Source of the DNA: Methylobacillus glycogenes JCM 2850
GTDB taxonomy: Bacteria > Pseudomonadota > Gammaproteobacteria > Burkholderiales > Methylophilaceae
DNA: 64,000 nt
Assembly: GCF_000617925.1 (NCBI RefSeq)
Contig: NZ_BAMT01000002.1
Span: forward strand, 248,001-312,000
Reading direction: 5' to 3'
Each line of letters starts with the position of its first letter. Position 1 is the stretch's first letter. Below the pieces are notes generated by a model. The model was not told where the DNA came from. It was given only the letters and a program-made list of their open reading frames with translations, and did not search any database. The position numbers were made by a program, and so were the translations under genes. Positions 48,630 through 59,699 of the stretch are shown here, piece after piece.

Positions 48630-49190
48630 ATGACTCAGCCTGGCCATTTTCAAACCCTGTATCGTGGGCACCATCATTGGTTGCAAAGCTGGTTGCGCAA
48701 AAAGCTGGGCTGCCCGGAGCAGGCCGCTGATATTGCCCAGGACACTTTCGTCCGGGTGCTGGCCGCTGAAAATGAGCGCCCTCTGCAACAGATTCTGGAA
48801 CCCAGAGCCTATCTCACCACTATCGCCAAGCGTCTGATGGTGGATTTCTTCCGCCGTGCCGATCTAGAGCGTGCCTATCTGGCGGAGTTGGCCGCGCTGC
48901 CCGAAGCCTTGCAACCTTCTCCCGAGCAAAGACTGCAAGCCTTGCAATTGTTGCAGGAAATGGACCAGATGCTGGATGGCCTAAGCCCCAGAGTCAGGCA
49001 AGCCTGGCTTTATAGCCGACTGGATGGTCTCAAGCATGCCGACATTGCCGAGTTGATGGACGTGTCTGTACCCCGGGTGCGGCAATATCTCGCCCGTGCC
49101 GCACGCCAGGCTTATATTCTACGTTTCGGCACAGCTGAGCCTGGTGAGGTCAGTCAGGCGCTGCCTGCGGTGCCTAGTGAATCCCTTTAA
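48630..49190 (+). CDS. FecI-type extracytoplasmic-function sigma factor
   Basis: A 186-residue ECF sigma factor. Region 2 spans FQTLYRGHHHWLQSWLRKKL to EPRAYLTTIAKRLMVDFFRR (with AADIAQDTFVRVL), and region 4 spans LSPRVRQAWLYSRLDGLKHADIAELMDVSVPRVRQYL, typical of the FecI group. I prefer ATG 48630 because the ATG at 48564 falls inside a Fur-like box, although that one has a good GGAGG ribosome site; the longer form would add 22 residues. Followed by fecR after 5 bases. It should drive transcription of the receptor gene on signal from the cell surface. Confidence 0.9.
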   Translation: MTQPGHFQTLYRGHHHWLQSWLRKKLGCPEQAADIAQDTFVRVLAAENERPLQQILEPRAYLTTIAKRLMVDFFRRADLERAYLAELAALPEALQPSPEQRLQALQLLQEMDQMLDGLSPRVRQAWLYSRLDGLKHADIAELMDVSVPRVRQYLARAARQAYILRFGTAEPGEVSQALPAVPSESL

Positions 49191-49195
49191 AGCTA

Positions 49196-50290
49196 TTGTT
49201 GCCAGTGACCACCGTTTCCAATCAGCCTGACTCTTCTGTTTCCAGCCAGGCAGTTTCCAACCAGCCAGTCTCTAGACGCGTACTGGATCAAGCCATTGAT
49301 TGGCAGGTACGCATGAGTTCAGGTGAGGCCACGGAGCGCGATACGTTGGCGCTGGAGTTCTGGCTGTCTGCCCATCCTGATCATGTGCGCGCCTGGCAGC
49401 AATTGGCCAGCCTGGATGCGGCGCTGTTGCCTGCCGAGGCTGGTGCTGTGCGCAGCATATTGACGCGCCCAATCAAATCGCAGCGGCTGAAGCGCATGGC
49501 AGGCTCGCTAGGTATGCTGGCCATGTTGTGCGCGGGCTTGGCCCTGCTCGATCAATACCTCCCTCTGGCGCATATATTGGCGGATTTCCAGACGGTGCAG
49601 GGTGAGCGCAAGCTGGTGGTGCTGGAAGACAATACTGTCATCCGTCTCAATACCCGCAGTGCGGTTGACCTGGCCTACGATGAGCAGCAGCGCACCATTA
49701 TCTTGCGCGAGGGTGAAATAGAAGTTGAAACCGGACACAGTGCGCAGGAAAGCCGACCCTTGGTGGTTGTAACGCCTGCGGGCAGCATGCAGGCGCTGGG
49801 TACGCGCTTTGTGGTGCGAACGCTGGCGGGCGAGTCCAGCCTGGTCAGTGTTACCGAGTCAGCCGTGCTGGTCAGGCCTGCCTATTGCACGGCGGTGCCC
49901 GCAGATCCCTGCGAAGGGCAGCAATTGCTGGAGGAAGGTCAATCCATGATCATGGGGGCGCGCAGTCTGACCCCGGCATTGCCCAGCCCGCCATTCATAG
50001 ACGCCTGGAAGGATGGCATGCTGGTGGTAGAAAACGCTACCCTGGGCGATGTAGTGGCAGAACTGGGACGCTATCACCTGGGCTACCTCAAGGTCAGCCC
50101 GGAAGTGGCAGACCTGCGCATCAGCGGCACTTTCCCTGTGGATGATATTGATTTTGCCGTGCATGCACTGGGTGCGGCCCTGCCTGTGCGTGTACAGAAA
50201 CTAGGTCAGTTCTGGATCAGCTTTGCCCCGCTTAAAGACATAGGCTTTGCGCAAAAGCGCGAGCCAGCGGCTACCAATATCAAGCCTTAG
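49196..50290 (+). CDS. FecR-type anti-sigma / sigma regulator
   Basis: A 364-residue inner-membrane signal protein. Residues about 28-75 are the cytoplasmic DUF4880 domain (LDQAIDWQVRMSSGEATERD, FWLSAHPDHVRAWQQL), one transmembrane segment lies at about 103-122, then the FecR periplasmic domain (TVQGERKLVVLEDNTVIRLN) and a C-terminal STN-like domain (ATLGDVVAELGRYHLG). It passes the ligand-bound state of the receptor to the FecI sigma factor. No ATG is near; TTG 49196 or GTG 49205 are possible starts. Confidence 0.9.
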   Translation: MLPVTTVSNQPDSSVSSQAVSNQPVSRRVLDQAIDWQVRMSSGEATERDTLALEFWLSAHPDHVRAWQQLASLDAALLPAEAGAVRSILTRPIKSQRLKRMAGSLGMLAMLCAGLALLDQYLPLAHILADFQTVQGERKLVVLEDNTVIRLNTRSAVDLAYDEQQRTIILREGEIEVETGHSAQESRPLVVVTPAGSMQALGTRFVVRTLAGESSLVSVTESAVLVRPAYCTAVPADPCEGQQLLEEGQSMIMGARSLTPALPSPPFIDAWKDGMLVVENATLGDVVAELGRYHLGYLKVSPEVADLRISGTFPVDDIDFAVHALGAALPVRVQKLGQFWISFAPLKDIGFAQKREPAATNIKP

Positions 50291-50363
50291 CCTCATGTCT
50301 CAGCGCGCAGTCTTAAGTTCATGCCTTAGCCTCATGCATTAGTCTCATGGCTTAGCTCATTAG
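50286..50363 (+). repeat. Degenerate 12-13 bp tandem repeats between fecR and the receptor gene
   Basis: Variants of CTTAGCCTCATG recur about five times: near 50286, 50313 (TTAAGTTCATGC), 50325, 50337 (CATTAGTCTCATG) and 50351 (CTTAGCTCATT). The array begins inside the fecR stop region. It could be slippage-derived or a binding array for a regulator. Confidence 0.45.
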
Positions 50364-50508
50364 CCAATTGAGTCTTCGCTGGCTGGTGTTCTCACCACAG
50401 TAGATCGCAATAAATATTATTTGCACCCCCTCTCACTTTTTTTATCTGGTTCGGCAAGCAGAAAAGAGCGCTGCTTCTAGATGCTCAGATTGAACCAAGG
50501 GGAATCCA

Positions 50509-53005
50509 TTGCGAAATACTGTATTACCATCCATTGCACCAGCAAACTCTCAGCCTGGCATTGCCAGGCTGAGGCCTATCGTTGCCGCCTTGTTGCTGGC
50601 AACTGCCGCCAGCCCAAGCTTTAATGCCTATGCAGCAAGTACTGTTGCCACATCTGCGGTGCAGCCTTATGCGCTGCCAGCAGCGTCACTGTCCAGCACT
50701 CTGAATCAGATTTCCCATGCGGCCAAGATCACCTTGAGTGTGGAGGCCAGCCTGGTAGCAGGCAAAACTTCCAGCCCGGTCAGTGGCAACTACACGCCAC
50801 GTCAGGCGCTGGAACAGGCGCTGCTGGGCACAGGCTTGAGCCTGGTAGAAAACGAGCCAGGCAGCTATGGCTTGAAGCGGGTGGAACAGGCGGGTAACAC
50901 GCCTGCCGCCAACCATGCGCCACAGCAAGGTAGCTTGCCCGAGGTGGCGGTGGTGGCCAAGAGCGAACGTCGCAGTGCCACTACCGATGGTACGGCTTCT
51001 TATGCCTCGCCAGTAGTCACCATAGGCAAGGGCGAGCAGGCGCTCAAGGATATTCCGCAGTCGGTCAGCGTGCTGACACGCCAGCGCATGAATGACCAAG
51101 GCCTGGTGGATCTCACTGACGCCGTCGACAATATCACCGGGCTGGTAGCGACGCGTGGTGTGGGTGCTGGTACTGTCATCAGTTCACGCGGCTTCCAGAT
51201 CAACACCATGCAATATGACGGTGTGCCGCTGGTGCGCAATATGTATTCACTGGGCAACTGGAGCCAGGACACCCTGGCCATGTATGACCGCGTTGAAGTG
51301 TTGCGTGGGGCTGCGGGTCTGTTGCAAGGCACAGGCAGCCCGGGTGGTGCGATCAATTTCGTGCGCAAGCGCGGTCAGGCCGAACATACGCTCAGCCTGC
51401 AGGCCAAGGCAGGTTCCTGGGATCAGTACGGTGTGCAGCTGGATGTAGGCGGCCCGCTGAATGCCGATGGCTCGGTACGCGGCCGTCTGGTGCTGGATGA
51501 GGACAGGGCTGGCTCTTATATCAATTATGTCTGGCATAGAAACCAGACTGCCTATGCCGCCCTGGATTTTGATCTGGGTGCCAATACGGTGCTGGGTGTA
51601 GGCATCAGCCATCTGGATAATCAGTCGCGCCCCAGTTTTGTGGGTTTCCCGCGTTATGCCAATGGCAATGATATTGGTTTGTCGCGCTCGACTTTTACGG
51701 GCGCCACCTGGAACCGCGCCAGCAATACGCAAACCACGCTTTATGCCGACCTGACGCATCAGTTTAATGCGCAGTGGCGTTATAAGCTGAGTGCGACCAG
51801 CATGACCGAAGATAATGAAAATGTGCATCAGCGCGCTGCCGGGGCAGTCGCCAATGATGGTTCTGGTGTGCGCTATGGCGATTTTGCAGTGGATTTCCAC
51901 GGCCGCAGTCGTGGCCTGGATATGTTTGTGCAAGGCAATTTTGCCGCGGCTGGCTTGCAGCATGAGCTGGTATTGGGTGCCAATTATGCCAACTATCAAA
52001 CTGAGGATGCCTATGCGCGCCGATGGACATCAGGGGCCAATATCTTCAATCTGAACAATCACCGAGCTTGGGAAAACTTTGACAGCATCGCCGCGGGTGG
52101 CGTGCGCGTAGAGAGTGAATACAACACGCGCCAAACCGGGGTCTATACCACGCTGCGTACCAAGTGGAGCGACAATCTGACCTCCACCATAGGCGGACGC
52201 AATAGCTGGTACAAACAAAGTTATGCTCAACCTGGCTCCACGCCAAGCGTGGAACAAGGCAACGGCCGCTTTACGCCTTATCTGGGTCTGGTATATGCCT
52301 CAATGATGCCTGGTCGGTGTATGGCAGTTATACCGATGTTTTTGAAACCCAAAGTGCACGTACTGTTAGCGGCTCTGTGCTGGAGCCAGTGATAGGCAGC
52401 AATTACGAGGCAGGGATCAAGGGTGAGTTTGCCGATGGCAGGCTGACCAGCTCGCTGGCGGTGTTCCGCTACGATCATGAAAACCGTGCCGTGCTGGATT
52501 ATGCCGCAGGCATGGTCTGCGGCACGGGCTATTGCTCCAAGGCGGCAGGTGAGGTGCGTAGCCAGGGGGTAGAGGCTGAAATCAATGGCGAGTTGTTGCT
52601 AGATTGCAAGTGTTCACTGGCTATACCTATAACACCACCAAGTTCCTCAGTGATCCGGTCAATCAGGGCAGCATTTTCAGCACCTGGACGCCTAAACATC
52701 TATTGAAGGTCTGGGCCAGCTATCAACTACCTGGGCAATTCAACAAGCTGACGCTGGCAGCTGGCGTCAATATGCAGAGCCATGTCGTAAGCTATGACAA
52801 TGTTTTTGAGATTCCCGGCTTTGCGGTATGGAATGCCAGGGTGGCTTACCAGCTTAACCCGGAGCTGTTGTTGTCACTCAATGCCAATAACCTGTTCGAT
52901 AAACGCTATTTTGTGCCTTCCTACAATAGTACAGGCAGTAACAACTATTACGGCGAGCCCAGCAGTGTGATGCTGACGCTGCGTTATAGTCCGCGCTTGA
53001 AGTAA
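50509..53005 (+). CDS. FecA-type TonB-dependent siderophore receptor with signalling domain (two missing bases)
   Basis: An outer-membrane transporter of 832 residues after repair. A signal peptide (cut near NAYA) precedes an STN signalling domain (about 52-130, ALPAASLSSTLNQISHAAK), which contacts FecR; then the plug (DIPQSVSVLTRQRMNDQG, VEVLRGAAGLLQGTGSPGG) and the barrel ending RYSPRLK. Frames break near 52302 (before NDAWSVYGSYTDVF) and near 52607 (GATTGCAAG should read GATTGGCAAG, giving DWQVFTGYTYN). The plug resembles ferric hydroxamate or catecholate receptors such as FoxA/FpvA types; ligand not determined. Start TTG 50509 has AAGGGG upstream. Confidence 0.9.
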
Positions 53006-53024
53006 GCACCAGGACGCAAGCAGC

Positions 53025-53051
53025 AAAAAGCCCCGCAGTGCGGGGCTTTTT
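53025..53051 (+). terminator. Intrinsic terminator after the FecA-type receptor
   Basis: GCCCCGC (53030-53036) and GCGGGGC (53040-53046) form a perfect 7-bp stem with a 3-base loop, with AAAAA before and TTTT after. It can serve the convergent slmA as well. Confidence 0.92.
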
Positions 53052-53086
53052 ATTCAAACACTGGCTAGGTGCAGTACAAGAGCAGA

Positions 53087-53665
53087 TTACTCTTCCAGCC
53101 CGTACAGCAAGGTCAATTGCTGCTGCACATATTCCATAGGTTTGCGCTTGAAGCCGCTCTTGCCAAACTGGTGCCAGCGACCAATCACAAAACAGATCAG
53201 CAGATTGGCCTGGGATTCCGGGTCAAACTTGCGGCCAGTCTGCGTCTCGGCGATGCGCAGGCTTTGCTTGAGGGTGGACTCTATGCGGTCAAACAACTGG
53301 TTGATACGGTTTTGTAGGCTGGCATCTTCGTTCACCAATGCATCGCCAATCAGCACGCGCGTCATGCCGTGGTTTTTCTCCGCGAACAACAACAGGATGG
53401 TGACAATACGGCGTGCCTGGCGCAGGCCTTCGGTTTCTTCGGTGGTGATCTTGTTGATCAGGCCAAACAGGGTTTGCTCTATGAATTCAATCAGCCCATC
53501 AAACATGCGGGCCTTGCTTGGGAAGTGGCGGTAAAGTGCCGCTTCACTGACTTCCAGCCTGGCCGCCAGCGAGGCCGTGGTGATCTTTTCGCGCTTGGGG
53601 GATTCCAGCATTTTTGCCAGGGTTTCCAGGATTTGCTGTTTGCGTTCTCCAGGTTTCAAAGCCAT
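53087..53665 (-). CDS. slmA: Nucleoid occlusion factor SlmA (TetR family)
   Basis: A 192-residue TetR-fold DNA-binding protein. The HTH is ITTASLAARLEVSEAALYRHFPSKARMFDGLIEF, and FIEQTLFGLINKI, RVLIGDALVNEDASLQNRINQLFDRIE and LICFVIGRWHQFGKSGFKRKP match SlmA rather than metabolic TetR regulators. SlmA binds sites across the chromosome and blocks FtsZ assembly over the nucleoid, so it acts on the FtsZ encoded elsewhere in the window. It is followed on the same strand only by the shared terminator. Confidence 0.92.
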   Translation of the reverse strand: MALKPGERKQQILETLAKMLESPKREKITTASLAARLEVSEAALYRHFPSKARMFDGLIEFIEQTLFGLINKITTEETEGLRQARRIVTILLLFAEKNHGMTRVLIGDALVNEDASLQNRINQLFDRIESTLKQSLRIAETQTGRKFDPESQANLLICFVIGRWHQFGKSGFKRKPMEYVQQQLTLLYGLEE

Positions 53666-53709
53666 TTCTCACCTCATTCATGCTAATTATTTATGGTTCT
53701 ACTTGATGC

Positions 53710-54344
53710 TTATGCCAGCCCTTGCTGCCGTAATTCCAGTACGCTGGAAATGCGGATATCTACATAGCTGGGGCGCTTGGGCTTGGGCGATACCCAGATG
53801 GTTTTCATGCCCAGGCGCTTGGCAGTCATCAGTGCAGACAAAGTATCTTCTACCAGTATGCAGCGCCCCGGCCTCACATTCAGGGTCTGCAGCAAATGCT
53901 GGAAACCACGCAGGGCAGGTTTGGGGTGGAAACCTGAGGATTCCACGCTGAATACCTGATCAAACACATCATCAATCGCGAGCAATTTTAACACTCTTTT
54001 GGCATATGTCATCGGCGCGTTAGTGAATACTACCTTACGCCCAGGGAGTTGCTGCAAGGTGTGTCTGAGCATTTTTACCTTGCGTACCAGGAGATGTAAA
54101 TCGTCGAGTTGGTGTGTGGTTTGCAGAAAATGATGCGGGTGCACCCTATGATGCCGTATCAGCCCTTGAGCGTGGCGCCATAGATGCGCCAGTAATGCTG
54201 CCTGAGCAGTGTGGCGGCTTCTTCCGCCATGTCCAGTTCAGACATGATGTAGCGCGTCATCTCCACATGCAGACGTGGAAAGACCTCGGCATCCGCATCA
54301 TGCAGCGTATTGTCGAGGTCAAAAAGCCAAATCTTGTTATTCAT
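53710..54344 (-). CDS. HAD-family pyrimidine 5'-nucleotidase (one missing base)
   Basis: A 211-residue HAD phosphatase. Motif I IWLFDLDNTLHDAD carries the nucleophile Asp, motif II is KVVFTNAP, and motif III is in FHPKPALRGF with CILVEDTLSAL. The pattern LYHADAEVFP-type start and YAKRVLKLLAIDDVFDQVFSVE fit the pyrimidine 5'-nucleotidase (SdtA/YjjG-like) family. The frame breaks at about 54162, where one C (or G) is missing in LKGLIRHHRVHPHHFLQ. ATG 54344 is chosen since the frame upstream has no family resemblance. Lies between slmA and argB on the same strand. Confidence 0.88.
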
Positions 54345-54436
54345 GCCAAAATCTTGCGGCACAGGCAAAGCCTGAGAGTAGGGGCTTACTTGATGCCACT
54401 CTGTGGGACTTTGCAAAGCCTGTGTATCTGTCGTGA

Positions 54437-55359
<923 letters not shown>

Positions 55360-55471
55360 TTAACCGCAAACCTGTGAAAATCATGTGGCAGGCGCAAACT
55401 CAAGCGTAAAACGGTAGACTTAATGCGTGATGTCGCAAGCCAGGCCGCCCCCAACCTATTGAGGAATCCGC

Positions 55472-57175
55472 ATGTCCAGTGATATTGAGATTGCACAGCA
55501 AGCCAAACTCAGAAAAATCAGCGAAGTGGCCAGAGGGCTGGGGCTGCAAGAAGACGATATTGCGCTCTATGGACACTACAAAGCCAAGATCAACTGGCCC
55601 GCCATGGCAACTGCCGCCCGGCAAAATGCCGCCTTGCTCAAGCCTGCGCCTGCCAAGCTAATACTAGTGACTGCCATCAGCCCCAGCCCTGCTGGCGAGG
55701 GTAAGACCACCACCACAGTGGGTTTGGGTGATGCACTGCAACGTCTGGGCAAGCGCGCGGTGATTTGCTTGCGTGAGCCTTCGATGGGGCCTGTCTTCGG
55801 TATGAAGGGTGGTGCGGCTGGGGGCGGTCATGCCCAGGTGGTGCCCATGGAAGATATCAATCTGCATTTCACCGGGGATTTTGCTGCGATAGCGCTGGCG
55901 CATAACCTGCTGGCGGCCATGATAGACAACCATATACACCACGGTAACCAGTTGCAGATCGATCCACGCCAGATCAGCTGGAAGCGCGTGATTGACATGA
56001 ACGACAGAGCTTTGCGCCAGATGGTGATAGGCCTGGGTGGCAAGGTGAATGGCCAGCCGCGTGAGGATGGCTTTGATATCGTGGTCGCTTCCGAAGTCAT
56101 GGCCGTGTTCTGCCTGGCAGAATCGCTCAAGGATTTGCGCGAGCGGCTGGGTAATATCGTCATAGGCTATAGCTTTAATGGCGCTGCGGTCACGGCGCGT
56201 GACTTGCAGGCGCATGGCGCCATGACGGCTTTGCTGAAAGATGCGATCAAGCCCAATCTGGTACAGACGCTGGAGCATACCCCGGCGCTGCTGCATGGCG
56301 GGCCTTTCGCCAATATTGCCCATGGCTGCAATTCCGTGATTGCGACACGGCTTGCGATGCAGCTGGGGGAATACGTAGTCACCGAGGCCGGGTTTGGGGC
56401 TGACCTGGGCGCGGAAAAGTTTATTGATATCAAGTGCCGCAAATCTGGCTTGCGGCCAGATGCCTGCGTGGTGGTGGCAACAGTGCGGGCGCTGAAATAC
56501 CACGGCGGCGCCGAACTGCAAGCCTTGCAGCAGGAAGACCTGCTTGCGCTGGAGCGTGGCCTAAGCAATCTGGAGCGCCATGTTGCCAATGTGACCCAGC
56601 GCTATGGCTTGCCCTGTGTAGTGGCGCTGAATCGCTTTAACCATGATACGGCGGCAGAACTGGCCTTGCTGCAACAGTATATGGATAAGCTGGGGGTGAA
56701 AGTCGTGCTGGCCGAACATTGGGCACACGGTGGGGCAGGGGCAGAAGCGCTGGCGCATGAGGTGATACGGCTGGCTGAAGCTGGCAGCGCAGGTGCTTCT
56801 TCAATGCGCTTTGTTTATGAAGACCAGGATAGTCTGTGGGATAAGCTGGGCAAGGTGGCGCGGGATATTTATGGTGCCACGGATATCCATGCCCCCAGAC
56901 GGGTGCGCGCGATTATAGATAAGCTGCAAGAGGAGGGTTACGGCCATTACCCTATCTGCATTGCCAAAACCCAATATTCATTTTCTACCGACGCTTCCAG
57001 ACGTGGCATCCCGCATGAGCATGTGTTGACGGTGCGCGCAGTGCGGCTGTGCGCAGGGGCGGAGTTTGTGGTCATGATTTGCGATGACATCATGACCATG
57101 CCAGGCTTGCCGAAAACCCCTTGTGCCACGCAGATTGATATAGACGATGATGGTCGTATCACCGGGCTTTATTAG
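55472..57175 (+). CDS. fhs: Formate-tetrahydrofolate ligase
   Basis: A 567-residue ATP-dependent enzyme joining formate to tetrahydrofolate, feeding 10-formyl-THF into C1 metabolism. The ATP loop is [22 protein letters not shown], with [45 protein letters not shown] and [14 protein letters not shown] following. Length is normal (about 560). In methylotrophs it handles formate between energy and assimilation branches. Divergent from argB across 150 bases. Its last codons form one arm of an 18-bp inverted repeat. Confidence 0.97.
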   Translation: MSSDIEIAQQAKLRKISEVARGLGLQEDDIALYGHYKAKINWPAMATAARQNAALLKPAPAKLILVTAISPSPAGEGKTTTTVGLGDALQRLGKRAVICLREPSMGPVFGMKGGAAGGGHAQVVPMEDINLHFTGDFAAIALAHNLLAAMIDNHIHHGNQLQIDPRQISWKRVIDMNDRALRQMVIGLGGKVNGQPREDGFDIVVASEVMAVFCLAESLKDLRERLGNIVIGYSFNGAAVTARDLQAHGAMTALLKDAIKPNLVQTLEHTPALLHGGPFANIAHGCNSVIATRLAMQLGEYVVTEAGFGADLGAEKFIDIKCRKSGLRPDACVVVATVRALKYHGGAELQALQQEDLLALERGLSNLERHVANVTQRYGLPCVVALNRFNHDTAAELALLQQYMDKLGVKVVLAEHWAHGGAGAEALAHEVIRLAEAGSAGASSMRFVYEDQDSLWDKLGKVARDIYGATDIHAPRRVRAIIDKLQEEGYGHYPICIAKTQYSFSTDASRRGIPHEHVLTVRAVRLCAGAEFVVMICDDIMTMPGLPKTPCATQIDIDDDGRITGLY

Positions 57176-57202
57176 TACGTTCTGATAAAGCCCGGTGATA
57201 CG
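57155..57202. repeat. Perfect 18-bp inverted repeat spanning the fhs stop codon
   Basis: CGTATCACCGGGCTTTAT (57155-57172) and ATAAAGCCCGGTGATACG (57185-57202) are exact inverted copies with a 12-base loop containing the fhs stop codon TAG (57173-57175). The left arm encodes the end of Fhs (RITGLY). It lies between convergent fhs and argA. There is no T tract; it may be a bidirectional transcript-end hairpin. Confidence 0.85.
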
Positions 57203-57213
57203 GCGGCGGGATA

Positions 57214-58781
57214 CTAGGCCAATAGCTTGCTAAATACCTTAGAGCGGCGTTGCAGGTTGTAAAGCTGCTGCTTTTCACCGGGCAGGGTGGCGACATCCGT
57301 TTCCAGGAAGCCACGCTCCAGGAACCAGTGTTCGGTACGGGTAGTCAGCACGAACACCGAGCGCATGCCCAGTTCCTTGGCCTGTTGTTCACAGTAGGCG
57401 AGCAGGCGGTCACCCCGGCCGCCACGGCGGAATGAAGCGTGAATTGCCATGCAAGCCAGCTCGGCAGTGCGCTCCTGCTTGAAGGGGTAGAGTGCCGCGC
57501 AGCCTATGATCTTGCCGTCATGTTCCATGACGTAGAAATGATGGATTTCCATTTCCAGACGCTCACGACCGCGCCTCACCAGTATGCCTTCGTTTTCCAG
57601 TGGTTCTATCAATTGCAGAATGCCGCCCACATCGCTGATGTCAGCCGGGCGTAGTGATTCCAGCGGGTCTTCGGTCACCATGGTGCCTATACCGTCATGG
57701 GTGAACAATTCCTGCAAAATAGCACCGTCTACATGGCGGCTGATCAGGTGCGTGCGTGCCACGCCCTGGCCGCAGGCGCGTACCGCGGCAGGCAGGTAAT
57801 ACAGCTCATCCTCGGTAATCTGCTGCGCGCCTTTCTGGTCTATATGGCGCAGCAGATTGTTGGCCTTGTCCGTGGTCATCTCGCGCAGCAGTTCGCCACG
57901 GACGTTGTGCACGCCGGACGAGTCCATGAGGAAGATGAGCTTGTCCGCATCCAGCGCAATGGCGGCGCTGGATGCGACATCTTCCAGTGTCAGGTTGAAC
58001 ACCTCGCCCGTGGGGGAATAGCCCAGTGGCGACAGCAACACCAGCTCACCATCATCCAGACGTTTTTGTATGCCAACCGCGTCTACCTTGCGTACCTCGC
58101 CTGTGTGCTGCAAATCCACACCTTCGCGTACGCCTAGCGGTTTGGCGGTGACAAAATTGCCACTCGCCACACGAATATCAGCCCCGGCCATGGGGGAGTT
58201 GATCAAGCCCATGGATAGCAGCGATTCAATTTCCACGCGCACTGCGCCATTGGCTTCTTTCACAGCTCCATGGTTTCATCGTCAGTGACGCGCAGGCCGT
58301 TCACCAGCCGCGTCTGTATTCTTGCGCGCTTGAGGCGGCTATCAATCTGCGGGCGTGAGCCGTGCACCAGCACCAGCCGCACTTCCAGGCTGGCCAGCAG
58401 GTTGAGGTCGTGCGAGAGCGCGACAAACTGCCCGTCATCCACCACCTCGCCACCAAAGGCAATCACAAAGGTGCGGCCACCAAAGGCATGAATATAAGGC
58501 GCAGCAGAACGGAACCAGCGTACAAACTCCTGCGGTTGATGCAGGGTCAGGCGCGAGGTGTTGGTGCTGTTGCCGCTTTCAGATTCACTTTGCGCATAAA
58601 GATGCGCCGCCGTGCAGTCGAGTGCGGTGCAGAGCTTGCGCAGCATGCCTTCGGAAACGCCCTGGGTGCCACGTTCAATGCGCGAAAGATTCCCGCTATT
58701 GGCATTGACGCGGCGCGCCAGCTCTTGCAGCGTCATATTGAGGGATTTGCGGCGCTTTCTAATCGCGTTGCCTATGGACAT
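57214..58781 (-). CDS. argA: N-acetylglutamate synthase ArgA with N-terminal XRE helix-turn-helix (one missing base)
   Basis: First enzyme of arginine synthesis, acetylating glutamate. Residues about 1-66 are a Cro/C1-type HTH (SIGNAIRKRRKSLNMTLQEL, ARRVNANSGNLSRIERGTQG). After a polar linker come the amino-acid kinase-like domain (FVRWFRSAAPYIHAFGGRTF, LVHGSRPQIDSRL) and the GNAT domain (ACMAIHASFRRGGRGDRLL, ending YNLQRRSKVFSKLL). A G is missing near 58263 (CTGTGAAAG should read CTGGTGAAAG); repaired length is 522 residues against about 440 for normal ArgA. No ATG, GTG or TTG occurs in frame in the linker, so a separate argA start is not evident and the fusion looks real. Confidence 0.85.
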
Positions 58782-58906
58782 GGGCAGCTACTCCAGATCG
58801 GGTGAGCTGCTATTTTGCTTTAAAAGCATATTTGCAGGCAAATCTATGTTGCGCGCAGTTTTCAGGCGCAGGCTTTTATTGGGTGAAGCTAGCCGCAGCC
58901 GGGCTG

Positions 58907-59643
58907 CTAGCTGGCGAGATCACCCCATAGCGCTTGCATGGCGGCGATGGTGGCCAGGGCTGCGGTTTCGGTACGCAGGATGCGTGGCCCCAGCCTGACG
59001 CCTTGGTAGCCATGGTCATGCGCCAGGCGAATCTCAGCTTCGCTCAGCCCACCTTCTGGCCCTATCAGCAGGCAGATGTTGCCTGTGGGGGCTGTGAGCT
59101 GGGCCAGACTGGGTTGCGCCATTGGGTCCAGGGTCAGCTTGAGCGCAAATTCATCTGCCGAGGCTAGCCATTGCGGCAGGCTCAAGGGCGCGGCCACTGA
59201 TGGTACATAGGCGCGGCCAGACTGCTCGCAGGCGGAAATGGCCACGTTTTGCCAGTGTTCGCGGCGTTTATCGGCGCGCTCACCACTGAGTTTGACAATG
59301 CTGCGCTGGCTGGAAATAGGCTGAATGCTGTGCACGCCCATTTCTACCGCTTTCTGTATGGTGAAATCCATGCGGTCTCCCGAGGAGATCGCTTGCGCCA
59401 GCGTGATGCGCAGCGGCGATTCATTCTCCTTGGGTATCTGCTGCTCTATGCGGCGCTGACTTCCTGCTTGCGCACGCTAGTCAATATGCCGGTGTAATCG
59501 TAGCCATCACCATTGAATAGAATAACCTGGTCGCCCACCTGCAAGCGCAAGGCGCGCGTGGCATGCACGGCGGCATTCTCTGGCAACTGAATGGTGTGGC
59601 CTGCTGGCAGGGGATTGGGGCAGTAAAAGCGTGGGGTGCTCAT
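58907..59643 (-). CDS. rsmE: 16S rRNA (uracil-1498-N3)-methyltransferase RsmE (one missing base)
   Basis: SPOUT-fold methyltransferase acting on U1498 of 16S rRNA. The N-terminal PUA-like part has PRFYCPNPLPAGHTIQLPENAAVHATRALRL-type sequence; the C-terminal knot has QKAVEMGVHSIQPISSQRS, CLLIGPEGGLSEAEI and RLGPRILRTETAALATIAA. The frame breaks at about 59455: one C restores SRRIEQQIPKENESPLRITLAQAIS between the halves. Repaired length is 245 residues, normal. Divergent from the thioredoxin-fold gene 56 bases away. Confidence 0.94.
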
Positions 59644-59699
59644 GGCTTGGAGTGATACTATTGAGGAATCAGGAAATTCTAATGTAAGGAGCAGGCATT

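Noticed and set aside
50509-53005. Programmed frameshifting in the FecA-type receptor
   Set aside because: The two breaks lack slippery sequences followed by structures and are repaired by one base each, like the other breaks in the window.
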